Shown here piece after piece: positions 43,259 through 51,612 of a stretch of DNA of 64,000 bases. The stretch is from contig JADJJY010000001.1 in assembly GCA_016706275.1 (NCBI GenBank), positions 1,400,358-1,464,357 of the forward strand. The letters are read 5' to 3'. The number at the start of each line of letters is the position of its first letter. Position 1 is the stretch's first letter. A program made the position numbers and the translations under genes. The notes under the pieces were generated by a model. It saw only the letters and a program-made list of their open reading frames with translations. It had not been told where the DNA came from and searched no databases. This stretch comes from Chloracidobacterium sp. GTDB taxonomy: Bacteria; Acidobacteriota; Blastocatellia; Pyrinomonadales; Pyrinomonadaceae.

Positions 43259-45148
43259 TTGAGTTTAACGGACGAAAGTTCTAAGAGTATCGATGTGCCA
43301 CCGGCCGTGTCGGGCGGGGGACGTATTGAAGGGCTGGACGGGTTGCGGGCGTTTGCGGTGCTGTTCGTGTTGGTGTTTCACCTATGGCCAACGACGCTCC
43401 CCGGAGGGTTTTTAGGCGTCGATGTCTTTTTTGTGATAAGCGGATATCTGATCACGACACTGCTTTTGCGGGAGAAAAAGAAGACCGGGCGTATCGCTCT
43501 GTCGGCTTTTTGGATACGCCGTGCCCGGCGATTATTGCCCGCACTATTGCTGGTGGTGTTTTCTGCCGTCGCGACAGCGTGGCTCGTGAATGAAGATCTG
43601 CTGGTGAATATCAGGCGGCAAGTCTTTGGTGCTCTTACATTTAGTACAAATTGGGTCGAGATCGTGGCGGGAACGGATTATTTTGCTGATTCTGCCCGAT
43701 CGCTGTTTGTTACCTTTTGGTCACTCGCGGTCGAGGAACAGTTCTACTTGTTCTGGCCAATATTGCTCCTCGGATTGATCACGCTGACGACTTCGCGAGG
43801 CTTACGATTGACTGCCGCTTTGATCGCTGCCGCGACATCGGTGGCACTGATGGCGGTATTGTATAACCCGCAATCGCCCACGCGGGTATATTACGGTACG
43901 GACACGCATTCATTCGGGCTAATGATAGGCGTTGCGTTGGCTTTTGCATTATCTGATTCGGATAGGCTGCTTTCAAATAAGTTGTGGTCGGCTCTGCGTC
44001 CCGTGATCGGCTTTGCGGCCCTGGCAGGGCTGATGGTGCTAGTGGTGTTCGTCGAGAGCGAAGCCCCTTGGACTTACCACGGTGGACTTTTGCTGGCATC
44101 AATATTGAGTGCGGCTACCGTGTCGGTACTGCCCGGCCATTCGACCATTTTTACCAAGCTTTGTAAGATCCGTGCACTGGCGTGGGTCGGTGAGCGCTCG
44201 TATGGCATCTATTTGTGGCATTGGCCGGTTTTGCTGGTAGTTCTTACCTTTATTCCTGCCTCTGCCGACAGCATTGGATCAGGTTGGGTTGCGGTAGCTA
44301 TTGTAATTTTCACTACATTTGTGTTGAGCGCGGCGTCGTTTCGCTGGATCGAGGTGCCGATCCGCAACAACGGATTTAAGGCTACATGGGCCGCTATTCG
44401 AGGCTCTTTTCAGCCGATCAGCAAAGTATTCGGCGTGCCGGGCATTTCGGCGGCCTGTGCGCTCGCGGTATTGATCATGGCGGTTCTCGGTCTCGTCAAT
44501 GCTCCGGAAAAGTCAAGGGCCCAGATCGCGGTTGAGCTTGGTGAACAAGCCATCGCAGAGCAAAACGCCAAACATCTTCCGCAAAATACCAACGCTCCAA
44601 ATGGTTCCGCGAATTTAGATTCCGAACCCGCATGGCCCGCCGACCAGAAGATACCGACGGGTGACAGGATCGTCGGTTTTGGAGACTCAGTAATGTCCGG
44701 AGCGGCCCCGGCGGTGTACGAGCGGTTCCCCGGAATTATTGTCAACGCTAGGCCCATTCTGCAGTGGGCCGATGCTCCCGGTTTAGTTAAGGATATGATC
44801 GACAAAGGAACCATGCGTCGCGTGGTTATCCTGAATTTTGGCACGAATGCGGGTTTTAAGGAGCCTGCGTCAGAGCAAGCCCTGCGCGATATATTGAATA
44901 TGCTGGGCCCTAAACGGAGGGTGGTGCTCGTCAACACGGTTGGTGTCAGCTATTGGGTACCCGATGCTAATGCGAGACTAGCTGAAATCAGCGCGGAATA
45001 TCCTAATACGATCGTGGCAGACTGGTATTCGGTCGTGAAGAAAACACCCAACATCCTTCATCGTGATCGCACGCATCCAAATGAGGCCGGCATTGTTCTT
45101 TATGCCGGGACGATCGCCGACGCTCTGGCCGCTCTGGGTCCCGGCTAG
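43259..45148 (+). CDS. OafA-type acyltransferase fused to SGNH domain
   Basis: 629 residues starting at TTG. Residues ~20-360 form the acyltransferase-3 membrane domain (G-L-R-A-F-A-V with the following F-H, F-F-V-I-S-G-Y, R-R-A-R-R-L-L-P). A periplasmic C-terminal SGNH domain follows (G-F-G-D-S-V, F-G-T-N-A-G, D-R-T-H-P-N-E-A-G). Such proteins O-acetylate surface polysaccharides or peptidoglycan, with the SGNH part finishing transfer. Together with the flanking SGNH lipoprotein and secreted esterase it suggests a small glycan acylation/deacylation group. Confidence 0.9.
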   Translation: MSLTDESSKSIDVPPAVSGGGRIEGLDGLRAFAVLFVLVFHLWPTTLPGGFLGVDVFFVISGYLITTLLLREKKKTGRIALSAFWIRRARRLLPALLLVVFSAVATAWLVNEDLLVNIRRQVFGALTFSTNWVEIVAGTDYFADSARSLFVTFWSLAVEEQFYLFWPILLLGLITLTTSRGLRLTAALIAAATSVALMAVLYNPQSPTRVYYGTDTHSFGLMIGVALAFALSDSDRLLSNKLWSALRPVIGFAALAGLMVLVVFVESEAPWTYHGGLLLASILSAATVSVLPGHSTIFTKLCKIRALAWVGERSYGIYLWHWPVLLVVLTFIPASADSIGSGWVAVAIVIFTTFVLSAASFRWIEVPIRNNGFKATWAAIRGSFQPISKVFGVPGISAACALAVLIMAVLGLVNAPEKSRAQIAVELGEQAIAEQNAKHLPQNTNAPNGSANLDSEPAWPADQKIPTGDRIVGFGDSVMSGAAPAVYERFPGIIVNARPILQWADAPGLVKDMIDKGTMRRVVILNFGTNAGFKEPASEQALRDILNMLGPKRRVVLVNTVGVSYWVPDANARLAEISAEYPNTIVADWYSVVKKTPNILHRDRTHPNEAGIVLYAGTIADALAALGPG

Positions 45149-45175
45149 AGAACGCACAGTTAGGTAATTTTGAAT

Positions 45176-46089
45176 ATGAAAAGCAAGTATTTGGCATTGT
45201 TTCTATTGGTACTGACGGGATCGGTAGCCGCCAAAAGGAAATTTTGCTGCCGACGCCGCTAGTATCGGACCTGTCGAAATGGTCGCAGCCTGAACGCCGA
45301 TACGTTTCCGAAAGCTGGCAAGCTGAGGTTATTACCAACGTGAGCAAGCCTAGTTTGTTTGTCTATCTTCCAAAACGTGAGATCGCAAATGGGGCCGCCG
45401 TGATCATCTGCCCGGGTGGCGGATTTTGGGCGCTCTCGATAAATAGCGAGGGAATAGATCTCGCGAAATGGCTGAACGAACGAGGGGTCGCAGCGTTTGT
45501 CCTGAAATACCGGCTTGTGCCGAGTAAGACAAATGATGCAGTAAAAGAAGTGTCCCCTATACTTTTCGGCGACGTCACCAATGGGAAATATGAGGAGGCT
45601 TCGTATCCATATGTTCCGCTAGCAATTTCCGATGGGGCGACTGCGATCGAATATGTGAGAAAGAACGCCAAAAGCTTTAATATTTTGCCTAACAAACTAG
45701 GCATTATAGGTTTTTCGGCTGGCGGAACGATCGCTGCGAACATGGCATTTTACTATACTGCTGCCAACCGGCCTGATTTTGTAGCCCCGATCTACCCACT
45801 ATTAGGTTCTGTCAAAGGAACAAATATGCCGCGTATTAGCACTCTCAGGGATGCAAAAGTTCCGGCTGATGCTCCGCCCTTATTTATAGCTGCGACCTCA
45901 AATGACGGCCTTCGTTTTACGGCCGATGGCATCGAGATGTATAAAAAATGGTTGGCTGTTAAAAGAACCGCAGAGATCCACATTTACTCCAAAGGCGGTC
46001 ACGGGTTTGGCATGCGAAAGCAAAATTTGCCAAGCGATACCTGGGTCGAATCATTCTACGCATTTTTTAGACAAGAGATTATTAAATGA
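45176..46089 (+). CDS. secreted alpha/beta hydrolase (esterase), N-terminus frameshifted
   Basis: The hydrolase body is open from about 45222 to 46089: I-I-C-P-G-G-G-F oxyanion loop, G-F-S-A-G-G nucleophile elbow and a C-terminal G-G-H-G-F-G His, as in BD-FAE/acetyl-xylan-esterase-like enzymes. A good signal peptide (M-K-S-K-Y-L-A-L-F-L-L-V-L-T-G-S-V-A) starts at ATG 45176 in another frame and stops shortly after. Adding one A to the AAAA run at 45233-45236 joins them in frame (A-A-K-K-E-I-L-L-P). It is thus a one-base deletion, either real or a sequencing slip. Confidence 0.8.
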
Positions 46090-46139
46090 TCGAGTTGGGC
46101 AATTAGTGCCGAATCGATGCCGTATCCAATTGCGTTTGC

Positions 46140-46178
46140 TTGACAACGACTTGAACTGTAACTATACTTGTTACAGTT
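46140..46178 (+). promoter_or_regulatory. promoter with overlapping palindromic operator, autoregulated Rrf2 operon
   Basis: TTGACA (46140-46145) and TATACT (46163-46168) are spaced by exactly 17 bases. A perfect 9-bp-arm palindrome, AACTGTAAC and GTTACAGTT (46154-46162 and 46170-46178), encloses the -10 box and ends on the base before the rrf2 ATG. Transcription should begin at about 46175, giving a nearly leaderless mRNA. A repressor bound here would block the promoter, so autoregulation by the Rrf2 protein is the simple inference. Confidence 0.85.
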
Positions 46179-46595
46179 ATGGCGGCTAATAGTCAATTTG
46201 CAATGGCGGTACACGTTTTGACGCTGCTTGCCCGGTCGGGTGAGGCGGCGGTCAAATCGGAATGTGTCGCCGGCAGCGTTAATACAAATGCCGTGGTGAT
46301 ACGTCGACTGTTGAGTCAATTGAACCAAGCCGGCCTCGTGGCTTCGCAGACGGGTGCATTTGGCGGGACGCGTCTTGCGAAAACGCCCAACGCGATCAAT
46401 CTGGTCGATGTCTATAAAGCCGTGTGCTGCGGCGAGGTTTTTGCATTGCACGGTTCGCCAAATCAGGACTGTCCGGTCGGTAAAAATATCGAGGCCGTGC
46501 TCTGCAACCTGCAAAAAGAGATCGACAGCAGCGTAACGGTCGCTCTCGCACGTTATACGTTGGCCGACGTGATGGAGAGTGTCGAACAAGCATGA
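46179..46595 (+). CDS. Rrf2 family transcriptional regulator
   Basis: 138 residues with an N-terminal winged helix (F-A-M-A-V-H-V-L-T-L-L-A-R; V-V-I-R-R-L-L-S-Q-L recognition helix; G-A-F-G-G-T-R-L-A wing). The C-terminal part has cysteines (A-V-C-C-G, Q-D-C-P, L-C-N-L) that could sense redox state or electrophiles, though they do not match an IscR cluster pattern exactly. The ATG follows a palindromic operator directly and has no ribosome binding site. Its last bases overlap the next gene (ATGA). Confidence 0.92.
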   Translation: MAANSQFAMAVHVLTLLARSGEAAVKSECVAGSVNTNAVVIRRLLSQLNQAGLVASQTGAFGGTRLAKTPNAINLVDVYKAVCCGEVFALHGSPNQDCPVGKNIEAVLCNLQKEIDSSVTVALARYTLADVMESVEQA

Positions 46596-47599
46596 AGGCA
46601 TACGAGGTAGAACAATTTGGCATCGATAATCTCCGCATCGTCGAGCGTGAAACGCCGCGTCCGACCGCTGGTGAAGTGCTCGTGAAAATGCATGCCGCAT
46701 CGCTAAATTATCGCGATGTGATGGTCGTCAGCGGCACGTATAATCCGCGAATGAAATTGCCCGCTATACCGTTCTCTGACGGAGCTGGGGAAATCGTTGA
46801 GATCGGCGAAGGCGTTACGAGGTGGAATGTCGGTGACCGCGTTTGTTCGACGGTAATTGCGGGTTGGGTTGACGGCGGGCCGAGTGCCGAAACAGCAAAG
46901 ACTGCGATCGGTGCGGGTGGTTATGATGGCGTTTTGAGCGAATATCGCGTATTTGATGAAACCTCGCTCGTCAGTGTGCCGGGGCATCTTTCATTTGACG
47001 AAGCGGCGACGTTGCCATGTGCCGCGGTCACTGCGTGGAACGCTCTCGTCATTTCAGGGAATATCAAAGCGGGTGACACGGTGCTGACGCTTGGCACGGG
47101 CGGGGTTTCGGTCTTAGCGATACAGATCGCCAAGGCGTTTGGTGCAAAGGTTATAGCTACATCGAGTAGCGATGAAAAGCTTGAAAAGGTTAAGGGCCTC
47201 GGGGCCGATCACCTTATTAATTACCGTTCGCGTGAAGATTGGGACAAGGCCGTATTCGAACTGACGGACGGTCGCGGCGTTGATCATGTTGTTGAGGTCG
47301 GCGGCACGGGAACATTGCCCAAGTCGGTAAGAGCTGTCCGTGTTGGCGGTCACATCGCATTGATCGGTGCACTGGATATGGCGGGTGAGTTCAATCCGAT
47401 ACCTGTGTTTATGAAAGCGATTCGCGTGCAGGGAATTTTTGTCGGATCGCGGCAGATGTTTGAGGATATGAACGAAAAGATCTCGACGACTCACATGCAT
47501 CCGGTCATCGACCGTACATTTGCGTTTGGCGAGGCTAAAGAAGCATTACGTTACATGGAAAGCGGTTCGCATTTTGGAAAGATAGTAGTCAAGTATTAA
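46592..47599 (+). CDS. zinc-independent MDR reductase (quinone/alcohol type)
   Basis: 335-residue medium-chain dehydrogenase/reductase: GroES-like N-terminal half, then a Rossmann fold with L-T-L-G-T-G-G-V-S-V-L-A. The catalytic and structural zinc cysteines of classical alcohol dehydrogenases are missing, so it fits the NAD(P)H quinone/enal reductase branch. Overlap with rrf2 by 4 bases shows translational coupling; substrate likely an electrophilic carbonyl or quinone. Confidence 0.88.
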   Translation: MKAYEVEQFGIDNLRIVERETPRPTAGEVLVKMHAASLNYRDVMVVSGTYNPRMKLPAIPFSDGAGEIVEIGEGVTRWNVGDRVCSTVIAGWVDGGPSAETAKTAIGAGGYDGVLSEYRVFDETSLVSVPGHLSFDEAATLPCAAVTAWNALVISGNIKAGDTVLTLGTGGVSVLAIQIAKAFGAKVIATSSSDEKLEKVKGLGADHLINYRSREDWDKAVFELTDGRGVDHVVEVGGTGTLPKSVRAVRVGGHIALIGALDMAGEFNPIPVFMKAIRVQGIFVGSRQMFEDMNEKISTTHMHPVIDRTFAFGEAKEALRYMESGSHFGKIVVKY

Positions 47600-47603
47600 G
47601 AGG

Positions 47604-48251
47604 ATGGCAGAAATGAAGATCGGTTTTATTGGTTCGGGTGCGGTTGCACAGGTACTCGCGGCAGGGTTTGCGGAAAAAGGTTACGAAGTTAAGATTGGTT
47701 CTCGTGACACGACAAAGCTTGCCGACTGGCTCGCAAGTGCAGGCGAAAATGTCTCGGCGGGCACGTTTGCCGAAGCAGCGGAATTTGGTGACGTAGTGTT
47801 TTTGAGCGTCAATTTCGCAAATACCCGATCGGCGCTGGAACTGGCTGGTAAAGAGAGGCTAAACGGTAAGATCGTTGTTGATCTTTCTAATCCCATGGAT
47901 TTTTCCAAGGGCATTCCACCAGCTTTTGCAGTTAGTTATGGCAATTCGCTTGGTGAACAGGTTCAGGCAGCTTTGCCCGATTCGCATGTCGTCAAGGCTT
48001 TCAATTCGATGGGTGCTGATGTGATGACAAGCCCGATATTCGGAGGCGAAACCGCGACGCATTTTATCGCCGGCAATGACAATGGAGCAAAGGCGACGGT
48101 CAAACGGCTTGCTGAAGAATTCGGTTGGGAAGTCCTGGATGCGGGCGATATTGGACAGTCATTTTTTCTGGAGGCACTCGCGTCGCTATGGGTAAATTAC
48201 TCGATCAAATCGGGCCAACGTGAGCAAGCATTCAAGCTTTTGAGCAGGTAA
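47604..48251 (+). CDS. NADP-binding reductase (F420/NADP oxidoreductase-like)
   Basis: 215 residues with an N-terminal G-F-I-G-S-G-A-V-A-Q nucleotide motif, G-S-R-D following strand 2 (NADP-preferring), V-V-D-L-S-N-P and K-A-F-N-S-M-G. This matches the NADPH-dependent F420 reductase-like/ProC-related group, but use of F420 itself is not implied. It starts 4 bases after the MDR gene, in the Rrf2 operon. Confidence 0.85.
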   Translation: MAEMKIGFIGSGAVAQVLAAGFAEKGYEVKIGSRDTTKLADWLASAGENVSAGTFAEAAEFGDVVFLSVNFANTRSALELAGKERLNGKIVVDLSNPMDFSKGIPPAFAVSYGNSLGEQVQAALPDSHVVKAFNSMGADVMTSPIFGGETATHFIAGNDNGAKATVKRLAEEFGWEVLDAGDIGQSFFLEALASLWVNYSIKSGQREQAFKLLSR

Positions 48252-48295
48252 ATCAAGTTTATCGGAAATTTCTATTTAACAAGGGGGAAATTGTA

Positions 48296-49372
48296 ATGGC
48301 AGCACTTTTTGATAGTTTTAAGGTTGGCGGTCTTGAATTGAAGAACCGCATAATAATGGCTCCGCTTACGCGAAGCCGTGCGAACGATGCGGATGGGGTC
48401 CCGGCGGATTTTACGGCGGAATATTACAGTCAGCGTGCCTCGGCAGGCTTGATCATCACCGAGGCGACAAACGTTTCGGAGATGGCAAAGGGTTATGTCC
48501 GAACGCCCGGCATTTATGATCAGGAACAGATCGACGGGTGGAAAAAGATCGTTGCGGCAGTTCATGCAGAAGGCGGTAAGATCTTTTTGCAGATCTTTCA
48601 TACGGGCCGGATCGCACTGCCCGATTTTTTGCCGGGCGGCCAGCAGCCGGTGGCTCCGTCGGCGGTCAAAGCCGCAGGGCAGAATTACACTGACAGCGCA
48701 GGCATGAAGGATTTTGTCGTCCCGCGTGAACTAACGAAAGACGAAATAAAGGCGACAGTTCAGGATTTTGCCGCAGCCGCCCGGAATGGCATCGAAGCAG
48801 GATTTGACGGCATTGAGATCCACGGGGCAAACGGCTATCTGATCCAGCAATTTCTTTCGACAAACGTTAACGAGCGGTCGGACGAGTACGGCGGCACGAT
48901 AGAAAATCGGGCGAGATTCTTGTTCGAAGTGGTTTCGGCGGTAACAGAAGCGATCGGTAACGAGCGAACAGGCCTGCGGCTGTCGCCCGGTGGTGAATTC
49001 AACGACATTAAAGAAGACGACGCTGAGGAACTTTACGACTACGTCGTCAGAAAGTTGAATGAATACAATCTTGCTTATCTGCACATCGGCACATTCGACC
49101 AGACTCGCAATTGGCATCCCGTCTTGCGGCCTATCGTCAAGAGTCTATATTTCGCAGGGGTTGGTTTTGACAAGGCGAGCGGCGAGAAGCTGATGGCAGC
49201 GGATGGTGCCGACGCGATCGTTTACGGCAAATGGTTTCTAGCAAACCCTGATCTGCCGGAGCGGTTTCGAACTGACGCTCGGCTGAATACGCCGGACGAG
49301 GCGACATTTTATACGCCGGGTGAAGCCGGTTATACAGATTATCCGTTCCTGGAAAAGGCGGACGCGGCATAA
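48296..49372 (+). CDS. alkene reductase (old yellow enzyme family)
   Basis: 358-residue FMN TIM-barrel: A-P-L-T-R-S-R at strand 1, Q-I-F-H-T-G-R, the substrate-binding H-G-A-N pair, N-E-R-S-D-E-Y-G-G and Y-G-K-W-F-L-A-N-P for FMN phosphate. Reduces activated C=C bonds of enones, quinones or nitro compounds with NAD(P)H. A GGGGGAAA ribosome binding site precedes the ATG. Such enzymes are commonly under electrophile-sensing repressors, matching this operon. Confidence 0.93.
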   Translation: MAALFDSFKVGGLELKNRIIMAPLTRSRANDADGVPADFTAEYYSQRASAGLIITEATNVSEMAKGYVRTPGIYDQEQIDGWKKIVAAVHAEGGKIFLQIFHTGRIALPDFLPGGQQPVAPSAVKAAGQNYTDSAGMKDFVVPRELTKDEIKATVQDFAAAARNGIEAGFDGIEIHGANGYLIQQFLSTNVNERSDEYGGTIENRARFLFEVVSAVTEAIGNERTGLRLSPGGEFNDIKEDDAEELYDYVVRKLNEYNLAYLHIGTFDQTRNWHPVLRPIVKSLYFAGVGFDKASGEKLMAADGADAIVYGKWFLANPDLPERFRTDARLNTPDEATFYTPGEAGYTDYPFLEKADAA

Positions 49373-49404
49373 ATTAAGATCAAATAAACTTAGGAGAAAT
49401 AATA

Positions 49405-49956
49405 ATGGCAAATGGTATTTACGAGATCCCGGTGAAAAAGATAGACGGCAGCGATGCGTCATTTGATGAGCATAAAGGGAAAGTGTTGCTGGTCGTCAAC
49501 GTCGCATCAAAGTGCGGCCTGACGCCGCAGTATGAGGGGCTTGAGAATCTTTATAAGGAATACAAAGATCAAGGACTCGAGGTTTTAGGCTTTCCGGCGA
49601 ACAACTTTCTGGCTCAGGAACCCGGCACCAGCGAAGAGATCCAGGCGTTTTGTAAGACAAACTACGACGTGACATTTCCGCTTTATCAGAAAATATCGGT
49701 CAAAGGTGATGATCAGCATTTGCTTTATCATTATCTGACGGACGAAAAAACCAAGGCCGGCATCGTGAACGGTGATGAATTTGAAGAAAAGCTTGCCGGA
49801 TTTGGCCAAAAGCGTGAAAAGGCAAACGATGTGCTTTGGAATTTTGAAAAATTCTTGATCGCCAAAGACGGTTCGGTCGCTGCCCGGATCGCACCGGATG
49901 TTACCGCCGAAGACGAACGTGTTGTTGCCGCCGTGAAGGCTGAGCTTGCGAAATAA
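49405..49956 (+). CDS. thioredoxin-dependent glutathione peroxidase, Cys type
   Basis: 183 residues. The peroxidatic residue is Cys, not selenocysteine (V-A-S-K-C-G-L-T). F-P-A-N-N-F replaces the common F-P-C-N-Q-F, so the tetrad Gln position reads Asn, as in other bacterial members; W-N-F-E-K-F-L is present. A second Cys in A-F-C-K-T-N-Y fits the resolving cysteine of thioredoxin-linked enzymes, and trxA is the next gene. Confidence 0.93.
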   Translation: MANGIYEIPVKKIDGSDASFDEHKGKVLLVVNVASKCGLTPQYEGLENLYKEYKDQGLEVLGFPANNFLAQEPGTSEEIQAFCKTNYDVTFPLYQKISVKGDDQHLLYHYLTDEKTKAGIVNGDEFEEKLAGFGQKREKANDVLWNFEKFLIAKDGSVAARIAPDVTAEDERVVAAVKAELAK

Positions 49957-50078
49957 TGCATATGGCCACTGGCTGCGCTCACCATCGATCGAAAGATCGG
50001 CTTGGTAAACGGTTGATGAAAAGTTAATATAAACACAAATTTGCGGCGATAGGCCGCAGACAATTTTAAGGAGCTATA

Positions 50079-50405
50079 ATGGGAAATTTTGCAAAAGAAG
50101 TAACAGATACAGCATTTGAGACGGACGTGCTTGGTTCGGATAAACCGGTTTTGGTCGATTTTTGGGCCGAATGGTGCGGGCCTTGCCGCATGATCGCTCC
50201 ATCGGTCGAAGCGGTCGCCGAGGAATATGAAGGCAAGGCGAGCATCTTTAAGATGAACGTTGATGAAAACCTCAACGTGCCGCAGCAATACGGTATTCGC
50301 GGCATCCCGACGCTTGTCCTCTTTAAGGGCGGGCAGGAAGTAGAACGCATTGTCGGTGCGGTTTCGCGTGAAGCGATCGCCAAAGTGATCGAAAAATACG
50401 TCTAA
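50079..50405 (+). CDS. trxA: thioredoxin
   Basis: 108 residues with the active site W-C-G-P-C, the D-F-W-A-E-W strand and the cis-Pro I-P-T-L loop. A GGAG site lies 8 bases before the ATG. As last gene of the Rrf2-led series it should recycle the adjacent glutathione peroxidase; a 122-base gap could hold an extra promoter. A terminator follows. Confidence 0.96.
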   Translation: MGNFAKEVTDTAFETDVLGSDKPVLVDFWAEWCGPCRMIAPSVEAVAEEYEGKASIFKMNVDENLNVPQQYGIRGIPTLVLFKGGQEVERIVGAVSREAIAKVIEKYV

Positions 50406-50427
50406 GCAGACGCAAATTGAGTAGGAG

Positions 50428-50454
50428 AGGCCGGGGCAATAGTTCCGGCCTTTT
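50428..50454 (+). terminator. intrinsic terminator closing the Rrf2 redox operon
   Basis: Stem GGCCGG/CCGGCC (50429-50434, 50445-50450) followed by TTTT, 23 bases after the trxA stop. Confidence 0.85.
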
Positions 50455-50523
50455 CTAGTTTAAATTTATGCAGGTAACTGTATCGATTTTGTTACAATTG
50501 CTAATACTCAGAGAGGTATTACT

Positions 50524-51612
50524 GTGACGGCAAAGATGTTTTTGATCTTAACGGTTTTGTTTGAGGCGACGGCCATGGCGGTCGCACAAGACGAGGTCAT
50601 TCGCGTCGACACTCAGCTTGTTGATGTGCCGATCGCGGTAAGTTCCGCAAACGGTCTGCCGCTTCGCGGTCTTACCAAATCCAATTTCATTGTTTATGAG
50701 GACGGCAAGCGGCAGGAAACGGTCGATTTCTCAGCGACTGCGGCTCGGTTCGAAGTCGCTCTGTTGCTCGATACATCCGGCTCGACACGTAACGATCTGT
50801 ATCTGATACAGCGGGCGGCGAAAAGCTTTATTGCGGGGCTGAGGCCGGGCGACCGGGTTTCCATCATTGGCTATAACACAAGCAGGACAACCACCGAGGC
50901 ATTTGCCGTGAGTGAGATCATCATAGGGTTGACCAGCGACCGCGATTTGCTCGGCGGTGCCATTGACAACCTTAAGACGAGCAACGGCACGCCGTATTAT
51001 GATTCGTTGATCCAGGTTGTCGAAAAGGTCTTTCGCGACAAGCCAAAAGATGAATTTCGTGGGCGGCGGGCGCTCGTCGCATTGACGGATGGCGTTGATT
51101 CGACCAGTGCGGAGAACTTTGTGACTGTTAAGGAAATGTTGGGGCAGATCGGTATTATCTCGTTTTTTATCAAGGTCGATACCCGCGAGTATTTTGAGTC
51201 AAATCTGCTCGGCGACTGCAGATCAGCTACGCGATTCTCGCAGGCTCAGATCCGCCGCTATTACAAGAGCTTTAACCCAAAGTCGAACATGGAAAAGGCT
51301 GTCGATTTTTGCGGGCTTGGCGAGTTTGAGCGGCTTGCTATCAGCAAAAAGCTCTATGAGATCGCCGATGCTGAGATGAATGAGCTTGCGAAAAGCTCCG
51401 GTGGTAAGGTGTTTCCGGTTGCGGATCTGAGCGAGGCACGAAATGCGTTCAAAAGTGTCGCAGACGAGATCGGGACCAAATACACGCTTGGTTATTATCC
51501 GTCGAATGACAAACGCGACGGCACCTATCGAAAGATTAAGGTCGAGGTTACGGGCCTGCCAAAGGGCACCACCGTCCGAGCCCGCGAAGGCTACACCGCA
51601 CCGGTAAACTAG
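50524..51612 (+). CDS. secreted VWA protein, third copy
   Basis: 362 residues starting at GTG, with a signal peptide ending near A-V-A-Q. Shares the VWFA-related Acidobacterial layout: V-D-T-Q-L-V-D-V-P-I-A-V strand, F-I-V-Y-E-D-G-K-R-Q, MIDAS D-T-S-G-S, L-T-D-G-V-D-S-T-S and C-terminal Y-T-L-G-Y-Y-P. It has an extra loop with two cysteines (G-D-C-R-S-A and V-D-F-C-G-L). Its stop overlaps the convergent PhoX-like gene by 4 bases. Confidence 0.9.
   Translation: MTAKMFLILTVLFEATAMAVAQDEVIRVDTQLVDVPIAVSSANGLPLRGLTKSNFIVYEDGKRQETVDFSATAARFEVALLLDTSGSTRNDLYLIQRAAKSFIAGLRPGDRVSIIGYNTSRTTTEAFAVSEIIIGLTSDRDLLGGAIDNLKTSNGTPYYDSLIQVVEKVFRDKPKDEFRGRRALVALTDGVDSTSAENFVTVKEMLGQIGIISFFIKVDTREYFESNLLGDCRSATRFSQAQIRRYYKSFNPKSNMEKAVDFCGLGEFERLAISKKLYEIADAEMNELAKSSGGKVFPVADLSEARNAFKSVADEIGTKYTLGYYPSNDKRDGTYRKIKVEVTGLPKGTTVRAREGYTAPVN

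Noticed and set aside
49405..49956. Selenocysteine-type glutathione peroxidase
   Set aside because: The active-site codon encodes Cys; there is no in-frame TGA.
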